Source: Pelobates cultripes (lineage: Eukaryota; Chordata; Amphibia; Anura; Pelobatidae). Taken from it: a stretch of DNA of 64,000 nt. The stretch covers positions 111,510,522-111,574,521 of the forward strand of contig OW240917.1 of assembly GCA_933207985.1 (NCBI GenBank), read 5' to 3'. The notes under the pieces are model-generated. The model was not told the DNA's origin and searched no databases. It was given only the letters and a program-made list of their open reading frames with translations. Positions 46,801-58,705 of this stretch are shown here, piece after piece. A program made the position numbers and the translations under genes. Each line of letters opens with the position of its first letter. Within the stretch, counting starts at the first letter, position 1.

Positions 46801-47506
46801 GGGTGCCGGACTGGACCACGCGATCTCGACACTATACCAACACTTGCTCATTGGAGGCGCACCTGCACCGATGACATTCAAACGACAATGGGAAGAACAA
46901 CTCGGGAATCCACTCACCACCCAGCAGTGGGAGGCAGCAATGCTATGGCAACACAAGAGTTCTATGAGCTCCTATTATCAGGAAATGAACTATAAATTAA
47001 TCTCCCTTTGGTACAGAACGCCAGTACTACTACACCGAATTTTCCCATCACTCCCCCCAGCATGTTGGAGATGTCAAGAGGAACGAGGCACGGTGATGCA
47101 TATATGGTGGGAGTGCAGGGATATCACCCCCTACTGGGAAATGATCAAGGATACGGTGACGCTTATCCTGGGAGACATACCAGAATGGAATGCGGAATTG
47201 GCATTGCTACACATCTCAACTCGACCCATCTCGGTGTACAAGAAGTCGATATTACGACACCTGCTTAATGCCGCAAAGGCCAACATACCGGCCCACTGGA
47301 AGACGAATGCGGTGCCTACTAGACAAGAATGGATCCGCAGGGTGGAAGATATCCAGGGGGCAGAGGAAGCTCATGCCACCATAACGGGTCGGGGAACCAA
47401 GCTTGCGGAAATGTGGACGCCCTGGTTTTTATATATTGCCAGGCACCGGCAAGAGATGGATGCTCAGGGAACCGCGGCTCGGGTACCAATGCTCCTCATC
47501 CCTTAA
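43803..47506 (+). pseudogene. L1/Tx1 ORF2: endonuclease, reverse transcriptase, zinc knuckle
   Basis: The endonuclease starts at KIITQNCRGLN and has ALLQETHF, LIVGGDFNAPLD, an in-frame TGA at 44391 just before YSRIDYLF, and ATWSDHGSVE. The reverse transcriptase has KAPGPDGF, SYRPISLLNVDSKL, DQTGFIPGREARDS, TDAEKAFDRVNW, GTRQGCPLSPLLFAL and YADD at 45897-45908. Frame changes occur near 45040, 45770 and 46540-46840. The last frame (46844-47506) has CWRC...HIWWEC, the Cys/His knuckle typical of L1-clade C-termini. The role is target nicking and reverse transcription. At least two stops and three frameshifts make it inactive. Confidence 0.9.
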
Positions 47507-50101
47507 TCCCTTTTCTTACCCCCCCTCTTATAGATCACCGGGGCCCGTTGTGCCCGGCAACGGGGCCAGACGGACCAAATACAGGACAGACAGACACACA
47601 ACTAGACTACTGAGTGACGACGACAACGGACGGGGACACAGAGACTAGGGCTTGACAAAAGACGGTAGATCCTGACCATCCGTGCAATCGTCAGGGATCC
47701 TTCTTGCCCTGGCTGCCTGACAGGCTGGCTGAGACCTAATTCACCACACTGACCCCACGACAATAAGATTGACATGCGCTCATCACAAGTAGGCATAACA
47801 GAGACACTCACCCCCGGCAGAACATTGACGACAACACACACTAGCTAAACACGGGTAATCCAACGGTGTGGGTGGGGGTAGTGAATCGTGGACAATACTC
47901 GAGCTCTGCTATAAGTGCCTGTCGTGAAGGAAGGGTAGGCGCCTGTACAAGAAATGGGCTACATATAGCATGTATATGCACAAGTAAGCAGTGAGCAGAG
48001 GATTCCTGACCTCGGAGTGATAAGCGCTCAGATAATGATTTATCGAGAAAGGGGCACCTAAGCGCCCTAAAACAGGTGGAAGCTTCTCAAACACACACCC
48101 CAGGAAACAGAAAAGGTTACGTTCACGTCACCATGACGGAAAAGGTTACGTACTTCACCACCCTATCTCCACTCGCTTGAGCTAATATGGAGTTATTAAC
48201 GGGACCTGTGGGTCTTCTCCACTCTGATAAGCTACTATGTAGCCTACTCTATACCTTGTAAGGTGACAATTTATTATTAGACACCCTAGATCATGTCTGA
48301 GGCTGATGGGCCTCGTCCTCTCGCTGTGTTAACACCAAGAGTTGCTGTATTTTGCGAGTACACACGCACACATACTCACATACACTGATACATCACTCTA
48401 GGGAAAAGCTTGCCTACAACATTTCCAAACACGGAAAGGGAACACAGAACTTATACACTGAACAATCACTGGAGTTTACGATCCTAGCCTGAATTGTTAC
48501 GCTGTTATTATATTGCATTTACGCTTGTTTTTTATGACTTATATTGTTAACTTTGTACTTTTTGCTGGCTAGTGAGCCTAATTTTTGCTGACTTTCATGA
48601 CTCAATAAACAAGAGTTACAAAAAAAAAATAACTGTATTTTGTTATTAATACATATATATTGATAACAAAATACACTTAGAATGACATTCTATATCTATC
48701 TATATAAAAAGTACAAATAACTGCAAATATTTATATATAGATAAATATATATAATTACATAAATAACCACATAAGTATACACGTATAATTTAAATACATA
48801 TATATGTATATATATATTTAAAATTCTACGTGTATGCTTAAGTAATATTTTAACATAATTATGTGATTTCATTAATTAAAATTTGATTGACATGCCTGAC
48901 AACCCAGGCAGCAAGTGCAGAGAATTAAATTTGCACGTACTATGTTTAACCCTGTAACTTTCCAAGACACCATAAAACCTGTACATGGGGAGTACTGTTT
49001 TACTCGGGAGACTTCGCTGAACACAAATATTAGTATTTCAAAATGATAAATTGTATTACAATGATGATATATTTAGTAAAAGTGACATTTCTTTCTTTTT
49101 TCACACACAAACTGCACTTTTACTGACAATATTATTGTTGTAATATGTTTTACTGGTTTGAAACAGTTATGTTTGTGTTCAGTGAAGTCTTCCAAGTATA
49201 ACAGTACCCCCTATGTACTGTTTTATGGTGTTTTGGAAAGTTACAGCTTCAAATATAAGGCTTGCATTTAATTTTTTTCACATTGAAGTTTGCCAGACTG
49301 GTTACGTTGCATTTGAGACCGTATGGTAGCCCCGGAATGAGAATTACACCCATGATGGCATACCATTTGAAAAAGTAGACAACCCAAGGTATTGCAAATG
49401 GGGTATGTCCAGTCATTTTTAGTAGCCACTTAGTCACAAACACTGGCCAAATATTAGTTGTTTTGCTTTTTTCACACAAAAACAAATATGAAAGCTAATT
49501 TTGGCCAGTGTTTGTGACTAAGTGGCTACTATAAAAGACTGGACATACCCCACTTGCAATACCTTGGGTTGTCTAATTTTGCAAATGGTATGCCATCATG
49601 GGGGTAAATCTCATTCCTGGGCTACCACACGGTCTCAAAGGCAACATAACCAACCTGGTGAATTTCAATTTGAAAAAACTGAAAAATGGAATGTGCTATA
49701 TTTGACCCTTTAACTTTCCAAAACACTGTACGTAAAAACTGATAATGGGGGTTACTGTTGTACTCGTGAGACTTTGCTGAATCCAAATATATGTTTTTTT
49801 TACAGTTAAAATTAATGGTATTATGACATTTACAGCTAAAATGTCTACAAATTTTAAAAAAAATCTTAATTTCTCACACAGTTAAATTTTATTCATAATA
49901 AATTATGTTTCAAATATGAATAGTTCATGAGAAATTAAAGCCCAGTTTCTCCTGAACAAAATGATATATAATAAGTGTGGGTGCACTTAATATGAAAGAG
50001 GTGAATTACGGTTGAACAGACATATAGCTCAAATACCAGATTTTGTTTACATTTTGTTTTGATCAGAACGTGTACTATTGACTCCGTCCTGAAGGGGTTA
50101 A

Positions 50102-50372
50102 TGTGGAACCCCACTCAAGGAACAACTAGGTGAAAGCAAACATATTCTTTTAAAGATGTGTCATAATGTTAATGCTAGATGCCAGTGATTACCCCTTACA
50201 GCACCCCTAAGGTTGTAACACAGTTCAATTTGGGGAAACCACTTGAAGCATTCGTTGTGTTGAACTATTTTAATAGATTTTGTTTGATTTCATTGCAAAC
50301 CACTTAAAGTCTGTACATTTTGAATATAACCTAATTTTCAATGGGAGTTGAATAATTTTGATTACAACTGTA
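50102..50372 (+). mobile_element. Possible Tc1-type 3' terminal fragment
   Basis: The end GGGAGTTGAATAATTTTGAT followed by TACAACTGTA (to about 50371) is the common 3' terminus style of vertebrate Tc1 elements. Upstream sequence is AT-rich with no transposase motif. This rests on recognition of the terminal motif only. Confidence 0.45.
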
Positions 50373-50486
50373 CACAGAGTTAAGGAATGGAAAAGTGGGG
50401 GGAAAAACAGTGCCCATTTAAGTGTTGGATACAACTAATAAACCACTCAATTAACCACAAGACAATCATTTGACATTGGTTACATA

Positions 50487-50492
50487 TTTATT
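50487..50492 (-). promoter_or_regulatory. Possible polyadenylation signal for NDST
   Basis: AATAAA on the minus strand about 440 bp beyond the NDST stop codon. Another AATAAA-type signal lies only about 20 bp after the stop (50907-50912). Transcript data would be needed to choose between them. Confidence 0.3.
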
Positions 50493-50931
50493 AACATAAA
50501 AAAATAGTTGTGATTGTAAATTGTATGATCAAGCTACTTATTTTCTTTTCGTAGGGTTTGATATTATCAGTTTCAAATATTTGTATTTACATAGCAACCA
50601 ATCACTGTCCAATAGAGACTCCCAAACTGTCCAAAGTCAAAGGCCACGTTCTGGCATTGTCTGAATCCACATGCCAGCACATGGAAAACAAGTCTTTGAT
50701 GATGACTGTCAAAATGCGTGGGGGTCACATGATAATGAAGATATATTTATTTAATTCACATACTCCAGGTTGTCTTTATATTGTAAAACCACACAAAACC
50801 CAAGTTTTCTTGTGATGCAGTGTCAAAGAGGTATATTTTATATCCTTTACTGAGGGACCTCAAGTCTTTACTAGTTGAGTGTAGCTCATAAGTGATACTA
50901 AAGGTGTTTATTTTTTATTTTTTAATCAGTG

Positions 50932-51051
50932 CTATCTGATGTTCTGAAGTTCTTGTCTTAACCACGAAGGAAGCGGTTGGCCAAGTCTGTGCAAAAGTTT
51001 TGATAATTCCACATTGTGATCTCTGTAGTAACTCGATAGAAATGCTCTGCA
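50932..51051 (-). CDS. NDST terminal coding exon (sulfotransferase C-terminus)
   Basis: The last 39 codons plus TAG of a heparan sulfate N-deacetylase/N-sulfotransferase. It reads [20 protein letters not shown] and PSWLRQELQ, nearly invariant across vertebrate NDST proteins. The acceptor TTTCACCAG lies before the exon on the minus strand; phase 0 joins it exactly to the exon at 53381-53483. A nearer CAG (ending 51048) would put the exon out of frame, so the upstream acceptor is chosen. The first codon is Cys (TGC) where other NDSTs usually have Ser. The enzyme modifies heparan sulfate in the Golgi. Paralogue (probably NDST3 or NDST4) cannot be fixed from these exons. Confidence 0.93.
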   Translation of the reverse strand, partial: CRAFLSSYYRDHNVELSKLLHRLGQPLPSWLRQELQNIR

Positions 51052-53380
51052 CTGGTGAAAAAGTGAACACAAACATTAATTATAAGCTGTTAAAAAAAAT
51101 ATATTCACATTAATACAATCTTCAGTTTTCATTATCAACTGCATCAACTAAACTCCTGCTAGCCTAGCTGAATCTAATGAAAAGCTGTGTTCTAGATAGA
51201 TTTCAGCTTTCTATATTTCAGTATGACTTCATTAAAACTTCATTTTACAAGTTTCTACGTGAAAATATGCCTGAGGTCGGGTGTGTTCATTTTCATACAG
51301 TAATACACACCATACATTTTATTATAATTAAAAAATGTCTAGACTCTCAACCCCCAAAGGTAAAATCCCATGTAGAGTGCTCATCATACTGCTGAGGCAC
51401 TTTCTTTTCCTAATGGTTCCCTTTTTATTGTAATGATGTTAAGATACCTGGTGAACACTGATTAATGCTTAGACTATTTTAGAGTTACATGCATACGTCT
51501 CCATGATAATGGGGTCTAAAGGAAGAGATTGAATTAAAAAGTATAGAAGTATAGATTAGTGTTTGCAATTTTTGTTAAATGTATATTAGCTCACATACAG
51601 GTATAATATGTATTGATATTTTAGCATTGTTTTTTATATTAATTTGTAAACATTACCATATGTTATATAAAAAGGCATATCAATATAAAAATAAAAACTT
51701 CTAAGAAAGACATACAATCCATATCATAGGCGTGCACAGCACATTACATTAGAATGTGCGCATAGACACAGTCAATTTTACTCTAGTAAATAAAAAGAGA
51801 GGCAAATGCATTTTTGCTTTAGTAATAACAAGGTATATACAGAGGATTTCTCAAAACATTCTAAGCTAAACTAAACTCACACATAAGTGCTCACAGAGAC
51901 CTAAACGGGGGGCCAGGGAGAACAGTTTGGCCCTACACACCCCCTGCGTACATTTATGATCGATATATATTTTATGTATTTTGCATTTAAGTATTTTTTT
52001 TATTGTAACAATATTTAAAGAGACAAACATAAAGACATACTCACTGATTGACGTTATGCTTATTTGTCACACTAGCTAGAAAATGCATTCAAAGATGTAA
52101 GCATTACCTTTAAAATTAAAATGGAAACCCCGTCTCTAACACATTAGCAGCATTTTTATTTTAAAACAGACTGCATTCAAACATGCAAATGCTTGAGATA
52201 ATCCAGTGTAGCCTCCAATTGCTTCTTTATGAGAATTACTTGGTATTCCTGCATGCATGACACCTTATGTATGCTCTCTGTGGTATACCATGGACTTGGA
52301 CAACTGCAGCATGCCTATAAGCAGCTTACTGTGTTCTTGAAAAACTACCGAGAGCTTATTTCATTTGTATGTACATGTATTTAAAAATATAGTTTATGTA
52401 AGTAGTTCCAATACTTTTTATTTCACTTTTTTTCAGAAACATTACATCTATAATTATGCAATTTTTTTTGTAAAATCTTGCTAAATTGGATACATACATC
52501 TATTCTTGATGTCTGGAATGTCCTGGTAGATTAAACTACTATAATGTAGCACATTTACAAAAATTTGAATACATCTTTGAATTAAGATGTTTTTGTTGTT
52601 AATTACCTGCTTTATCTGAAATACATTACTTCTTGCAGTGGTAAAGGCAGATCTACTACTTACATACGCTTGCCCTATTGTTTTTTCCATACAACATACT
52701 AAGCGCTCCTCCCAGACCCACTATTAATAGGATAATATGGGCATCACTTGGGTGCCAGCTCTCATATCTGTTTAAATAAGTTCTAACTTTAATTTATATT
52801 TTGATATTTGTTACTGGGAGTACATTCCACTGGGAATTCATAATATATTTTCACTTTTAGGCCAACACGGCCAAAGCATACACAGCTGACAGATTTTTTT
52901 CCCCCAACTTTACTAATATAGCAAAAACTTTGAAATTTACTTTAAATTCACCTACAATCCCTGACAATTTGCACAATAGTGACCAATCCTCTTTGTCTCT
53001 CGTATTCAAATCCTATTCTCCATTTTACTAAAGCTGTAGTGCCATAGCCACCATAGGTGACCGTACAGTGTTAAAAGGCGAGTTTACTTACCTTTTCTCC
53101 CTCAAAGTGGTGGTCTCTAGGGGAAGCTCAGCATCTTTGAGTAAGACCACCTGATGGAATTGTCTTACTCCACTATTTCGCAAAAGCACCTCTAGTGGGT
53201 GTCAGTATGAGAACATGCTACGAAAACATTGACATTTTTCCAGAATGGTATTGTACTCAATTGCATAGTTAAAACATGGAGGGGGGCAGCATGGCACCCA
53301 GACCACTTACTTGTCATGAAGTGGTCTCCGTGCCCATAGAGGGCCGTTAACATATTATCTAATAAGTATGAAAGCCTTAC
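51052..53380 (-). other. NDST intron (2.3 kb)
   Basis: Donor GTAAGG and acceptor ACCAG on the minus strand. AT-rich, with a degraded MITE fragment (53290-53352) close to the donor. No other gene is seen. Confidence 0.85.
53290..53352. mobile_element. Fragment of the multi-hairpin MITE family
   Basis: Contains only the GGCACCCAGACCACTT...AAGTGGTCTCCGTGCC hairpin and a GAGGGCCGTTAA end. The rest of the MITE is not recognisable. It lies about 30 bp inside the intron, beside the donor site. Confidence 0.55.
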
Positions 53381-53483
53381 CTCTGAAGTCATTGGAGGGT
53401 ATTTTCTTCCTTTACTTTTACCCAGACATTTTGTTTTTCCTTCTTCTAGAAGTTGACACCAGAATCCTTTATGTGAATCAAAC
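53381..53483 (-). CDS. NDST internal exon (PAPS-binding segment)
   Basis: Encodes [20 protein letters not shown] then [14 protein letters not shown], almost the consensus of the NDST sulfotransferase domain. The two cysteines form the known disulfide, and the [14 protein letters not shown] segment helps bind the 3'-phosphoadenylyl sulfate donor. Acceptor TTTTGTAG and donor GTAAGG are on the minus strand. The exon starts with the third base of a Thr codon begun in the preceding exon (55576-55685), and it ends in phase 0. It is 103 bp with no stops. Confidence 0.96.
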
Positions 53484-54267
53484 CTACAAAACACATATCA
53501 ATATATACTAAGGTAATTATTATTTATTTATTTTTTTGCTTTTTTATTTATGTTTTAGTTTATTTATTATACTTGTTCTTGAAAAATATCTAAAAAAAAA
53601 AGTCAGGGTATAGGAAATGCATGCTTAAAGACAAATAACTAAGACTGTGATACACACATTTGTTTCCAGTTTGTTCAAAATCAGTTTGTATTGAGAAAAC
53701 TTTCAGAAAAAAAAGGCTGTTTACATTGCTATATAGTAACACTGTCACTCAGACGGCCACTAGAGGTGCTTCTTGGGCTAGTGATGAACAATGTGCAGAA
53801 CTGATGTTCAGTATCTCCACGGTCTACACGGAGGCATTGAATGTCCCTCATAGAGATGCACTGGAATAAAGGTGAATAAAATTACCTTTCTCTTAGCTAA
53901 CAGTGGGGTCAGAAAACCTAAACTAGGTTTTCAATATGTATAAAAAAACATTATAAGAGGCTGTATTAATAAAGGATGACACAGAAACATGGACCTTCTC
54001 CTCCATCCTGCCCACTTCACATTGGATTTGACTCTGAGAGCCGGCATGCACAGCCAAGCCCCTTGGCAAGACCCCCCCTTACTTACTTGGATTATACCAT
54101 TATAAAGAGACTTTTCACATAAACTTTTAAAAGCTGCTACACATGGAAGCTGCTAGTTATGTATTGAATTTCATTGTTTATTTGTATACTGTTATTCCAT
54201 GAATTTGTCAATGTATGATTTAGCATGTGCACATGTTTTAGTAAACGGATTTTACTGATTTGTTTTA

Positions 54268-54768
54268 TTAAAGGACCACTATAGTGCCAGGAAAACATAC
54301 TCGTTTTCCTGGCACTATAGTGCCCTGAGGGTGCCCCCACCCTCAGGGACCCCCTCCCGCCCGGCTCTGGAAGGGGAAAGGGGTAAAAACTTACCTTTTT
54401 CCAGCGCTGGGCGGAGAGCTCTCCTCCTTCTCTCCTCCTCCGTTCCTCCTCCTGGGCTGAATGCGCACGCGCGGCAAGAGCTGCGCGCGCATTCAGCCCG
54501 TCGCATAGGAAAGCATTTGCAATGCTTTCCTATGGACGCTTGCATGCTCTCACTGTGAAAATCACAGTGAGAAGCACGCAAGCGCCTCTAGTGGCTGTCA
54601 ATGAGACAGCCACTAGAGGATTAGGGGGAAGGCTTAACCCATTCATAATTATAGCCGTTTCTCTGAAACTGCTATAATTATGAAAAAATGGGTTAACCCT
54701 AGAAGGACCTGGCACCCAGACCACTTCATTAAGCTGAAGTGGTCTGGGTGCCTAGAGTGGTCCTTTAA
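54268..54768 (+). mobile_element. TTAA multi-hairpin MITE, copy 6, in NDST intron
   Basis: Begins TTAAAGGACCACTATAG and ends TAGAGTGGTCCTTTAA. All eight hairpins are present in the reference order, with near-perfect arms, so this is one of the best-preserved copies. It lies antisense to NDST. Confidence 0.9.
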
Positions 54769-54916
54769 TTGAATACACCGCATTAATTTCAATAAATAGT
54801 TAATTTATCCTGCTTTATTGCACTTTTTCATTTCAGGGTTCCCCTTCCTTACCTTTTTTTAAAAAGGGGTTTTAAAAAAAATAATAATTTTGTGCATTCT
54901 CACATTTTATGAATTT

Positions 54917-55041
54917 TCACAACTATAGTGACAGGAATACATGTTTGTACTCGTTTGTAGGAACTGGGGTCCATGGAGACAGAGGGGACACTCTAGTCTT
55001 AAGAATATAGTTTTGTATTCTTAACACTATAGTGTTCCTTT
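54917..55041. mobile_element. T2-like MITE end fragments
   Basis: ACTATAGTGACAGGAATACA (54923-54942) and an end reading CTTAACACTATAGTGTTCCTTTA (about 55019-55041) match the termini of the MITE at 6332-6929. The interior is much shorter, and the TTAA borders are eroded. Confidence 0.5.
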
Positions 55042-55181
55042 AGAATATTTTTATGTTATAAAGTTAAATCCATGACTAGATTCTGCTTGTTTTCAAACAA
55101 GATGTACCAAACTCAACTGCAAAATTAGTAAGTTGTGAGTACTAGTGGTATTTCCGTTTGAAATGACCATTTGTCAAGCCT

Positions 55182-55232
55182 GAACCACCAGTGTCACACA
55201 GCACCCAATATACTGTGTGACACTGGTGGTTC
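55182..55232. other. Perfect 20-bp hairpin in NDST intron
   Basis: Arms GAACCACCAGTGTCACACAG and its exact complement are separated by an 11-base loop. It is not part of a recognised MITE. It could be a small foldback relic or a structured RNA element such as a miRNA-like hairpin; nothing here tells which. Confidence 0.6.
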
Positions 55233-55575
55233 CTTACAGGTGGGATTGGAAAATTGCTATCAGTTTATAAATTGTCAACTAAATGGTTCATTCCTGTTTA
55301 GTAAATAGCTGGGGCTGTGTATCATCCATATTTTATACTGATGTGGCATTTTTCTGCTCCCTTTAAAAATAAAGCATGAATGACAGTTGTCTGCTAATAG
55401 TGTGTTATTTATGTTAATATTTCTGTTACTGATGCTAAAGTGGCAATATCTACACATATGAGAGAGATGATAAATGTACAATAAATAACGTTGTCAAATG
55501 TATTTTTCAAAATTGGACATATGGATAACAAAAAGCCTTAAACCCCCCCCCCCCCAAAAAAAAACAACAACTCAC

Positions 55576-55685
55576 GTTAGTGCTTCTGAGTAGTTGTAGT
55601 GAGGTGACACTCCCAGAAACTTCTGAACTTCTTCCATAACATTGGCTGGGTCCGTTCGTAGCTGTTGTCCATCAACAATAAGGAC
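55576..55685 (-). CDS. NDST internal exon (sulfotransferase domain)
   Basis: Encodes [20 protein letters not shown] and [17 protein letters not shown], the standard NDST sulfotransferase segment that follows the P-S-S-Q end of the upstream exon. Acceptor TTTTAG and donor GTGAGT are on the minus strand. It enters in phase 0 and leaves after two bases of the Thr codon. 110 bp, no stops. Confidence 0.96.
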
Positions 55686-56520
55686 CTAAAAAATATATGA
55701 GTTTTATTATCAGTCCATTGAACACAGTGAGTTAAATATGTGTTAAACAACATGCAGTAGTTTGTTTCTAACAACCCAAACCCTTCTCTTCTCTCTTCCC
55801 CAGTTGGTGCAATGAATATCCAAAAAGCATCTTCAGTGATTCATAGTGTTGATCGATAACTGAGTAGGACATTAGAGTCCTATTCTACAGGCGGTACAGA
55901 ATGCTATTCTAAATTTATGTGAAGAGTGCATGCTACCGGATATCGTGGATAAAGCTTTCAGACCTTTATTTATTATTCTACTGAATCATGTTTTGCTGTT
56001 TTTCAGAAAAAAATAGTTTTTTAAATTTATTATGTTGTTATACTATTTTTTATTCTTAACATTTTTTTATACCAGGTTAGGATTTCCCCAAACAGTGAAT
56101 GCTGTTAAGTTACAGATTAAATTTTACTTGTGACCAGCTAGGTGCCGCTCATCACCCCATGTCTAGCTGAAGGAAAGTGGAGAGCTCCTAAGTGTGCTTA
56201 GCTCGCTCAAGGGAGCTTCTGGATGTGGATGGAGATGTGTAAACATGCAAGGTAGACCTCTGGCAAAAAAATCAAACTGTTATAGGCTGATTTGCTAAAG
56301 TGAGTATTCAAAGTGAATTTCAAATTTAATGTCAAAATAGTCAAAATTCTCTGCCCTTAAATTTGAAATTAATTTGGAAATAACTTTAAATTCTCAAATT
56401 AGCAAAAAAAAAACCCTGTTGATATATGTTTAACAACTTATATGAGAGGGGCTTCACAGTGCACTCATGCTTGCTCTAGTGGTTATGTAGCTTAACGTAT
56501 TCCTTTAATCAACCATTGTT

Positions 56521-58705
56521 GCAGTTATCTACCGCCCACCTAGCTCCCCAGTGCATTCCCTTTCTGACACAGCCCATCTCCTTATTGAAACCATAGCTCA
56601 AAATCCAAAAAGTGAACAGTTGATCTTTGGAGATTTTAATATTGATTGGCTGAATCCTAAAAATATTAGTTCTTGCTTGCTGTTTAAGGCTTTGCAGCTA
56701 ACGCAACTAATCTTCTCCCCAACTCGCATAAACATTAAAAGCCATAACCATACTCGGCTCAAATGGATTCTCTCCACTTCTCCTGATAGAATCCAGGAGG
56801 CAGGTGTTCTCCCTAACAGTTTCAGTGACCACTGCTTAGTGTACTGCGTGTGCAAAATAAAGGCTACTAAATCCTCTCCCATGGTTAAAATCAACAGGTC
56901 CTTCAAAAAATGTAATCTTGAATCCTTTCTAAATTACATCAAGAACCTCCCATGGCACAGATTACAACTTATCTCAGATCTAGACTGTGCAGTTGAATTC
57001 TTTCAGTCTGAACTACAAGTTTGGAATTTGCATGCCTCGCTGTGTAAGGTGAGAGTAAAAGGGGCACATATGAATTGGATCACAGCTGACCTCATCCAAA
57101 TGTACCAGTTTCGGGATTCATTGTGGTCAAAGTTCAAGTGCACTGGCTCTATGAACGATCACTGTGCATATAGACGTTGGAGACATATAAGCACAAAACA
57201 AACAAAATTGGCAAGGCCCAATATTTCTGTGAAAATCTGAACAATAACCTATCAAACCCTAGAAACTTTTGGAAAGTCATAAATAAACTACAAACTCCCC
57301 CAATCCACTCCCAATCCTCCACTGTCAAAGTAGATAACCAAACCCTGCAACTTCCCTTAGATATAGCAAATGCCTTTAACAATTATTTTCTCGGATGCAC
57401 CACCAACCTGATTGCCGAGCTAATAAATGACACGCATCCTGAAACTACAAATGTGGATCAGGCCCCACTAAATTTGCAAAGAACCAATATAGAGAAGTTC
57501 AATTTTAGACCTTTACCTATTAGTGTCATTAAGAAACACCTTAATAATCTAAACATGAAAAACCAGTCTGGACCTGATCAAATCCCAGCAATGCTGTTGA
57601 AGCACAGTGTGCCGGCAATTGCCAAACCTGTCACAACTCTAATTAACGAATCCTTGGTGTCTGGATACATACCCAAACTTTGGAAGACTGCAAGAGTAGT
57701 GCCTATCCATAAAAGTGGTGCTCCCAGTATTGTCAAAAGTCTTAGAAAAATGCATCCATATGCAAATATGTGAGTATTACCAACAATCTATCTGACCCCT
57801 GATCAATCAGGTTTTCGCCCGAATCACTCCACTACAACTGCCCTCTTACAATGACATCCAAACTGGCATGGAACAAGGAGACCTAACTGGAGATATTTTC
57901 CATGATTTTGCAAAGGCCTTTGACACAGTAGACCACAACATTCTACTGCATAAGCTAAAAAACTCAGGTATTGGTGATTGTTCGCTAACCTTGTTTCAAT
58001 CATATGTATCGGATCACTCACAATATGTGTCCATTTCTGACAGCGACTCCCTCTCCCAGTCACGTGTGGTGTTCCCCAAGGTTCCATTCTTGGCCCCCTA
58101 CTATTTACATTATTTATAATGTCTGCAAATCTCAAATGTACACATGTACGCAGACGACACAGTAATCAATGCAAGCAAATACGATCTAGCGCAGCTTGAG
58201 GCTGTGCTTCAAGACCAGTTCACAGAGGTAGAAAAGTGGATCACAAAAAACAAACTCTCCCTAAACACTGACAAAACTGTCACAATGATATTTGGGCTTA
58301 GTCTAACAACATACCATTTGCTGTACAATCTTTTCCTTTACTGTAGGGCTTAAGCAGGATTTGTTTCTCTACAGGACACCTGGTTTTGGATAAAGTTTAT
58401 TTGCAAGTTTTTCTATGTGGAGGCGAAAAGATAGATTGGGGTCTAACAACATACCCAAGTATTTCAAAGAGTGGACTGCGGTTAGTGTGCTGTTTGATTT
58501 GTGTACCTAAATTACACAAATTACACAATTCCCATCAATCCATCAAAACAAAATCAAATAGCACACTGACTGTAGTCCACTCTTTCAAATACTTGGGTAT
58601 GTTGTTAGACCCCAATCTATCTTTTCGCCTCCACATAGAAAAACTTGCATCTAAACTTTATCCAAAACCAGGTGACCTGTATAGAAACAAATCCTGCTTA
58701 AGGCA
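56521..58705 (+). pseudogene. LINE relic (Jockey-superfamily), endonuclease and RT
   Basis: Plus-strand relic. The endonuclease C-terminal part has IYRPPSSPVHS, LIFGDFNIDWLN and SFSDHCLVYCV. A linker follows, then the RT entry region with NQSGPDQIPAMLL and WKTARVVPIHKSG. An internal deletion near 57770-57790 removes the next RT block. The copy resumes with SGFRPNHSTTTALL, DFAKAFDTVDHNILL and MYADDTVINASK (YADD at 58147-58158). Several frameshifts and stops are present. It is the same family as 11741-12643. L2- or Rex1-like classification is not certain. Confidence 0.8.
58349..58500 (-). repeat. Inverted duplication inside the LINE relic
   Basis: 58349-58500 is a near-identical reverse complement of 58551-58702, with arms of 152 bp and a 50-bp spacer. 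Both arms begin or end at CTTAAG. In the related copy at 12244-12470 only the forward arm exists, so the inverted one is an addition. Confidence 0.85.

Larger units (their letters stand above)
41004..48629 (+). mobile_element. Full-length L1/Tx1-type LINE with exact target duplication
   Basis: Flanked by TAACTGTATTTTGTT at 40989-41003 and again at 48630-48644. It starts GGGGGGCGTGGTTCCGG with a GC-rich leader, then ORF1 (41102-42140), a spacer, ORF2 (43803-47506), a 3' UTR of about 1.1 kb with AATAAA at 48604-48609, and a terminal A-run at 48620-48629. This is the signature of target-primed insertion of a full-length copy. Both ORFs have frameshifts and stops, so the copy is inactive. Confidence 0.92.
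40392..50101. mobile_element. TTAA-flanked 2-kb element, copy 2, split by an L1/Tx1 LINE
   Basis: Begins TTAACCCCTTAACCCTG and ends CTGAAGGGGTTAA, with TTAA on both sides. Without the LINE and one duplicate it is about 2.07 kb, close to the 2.06 kb of copy 1. Matching blocks: the GC-rich head with the CCAGCAGGG hairpin (40608-40644), AT arrays, the ACACCATAAAACCTGTACAT block (48968), the long inverted repeat (arms about 49285-49457 and 49500-49670), and the tail GAATTACGGTTGAACAGACA. There is no transposase. Confidence 0.75.
53484..55575 (-). other. NDST intron (2.1 kb)
   Basis: Donor GTGAGT and acceptor TTTTGTAG. Holds a complete multi-hairpin MITE (54268-54768), a T2-like MITE fragment (54917-55041), and a strong hairpin at 55182-55232. 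The rest is AT-rich and non-coding. Confidence 0.85.
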
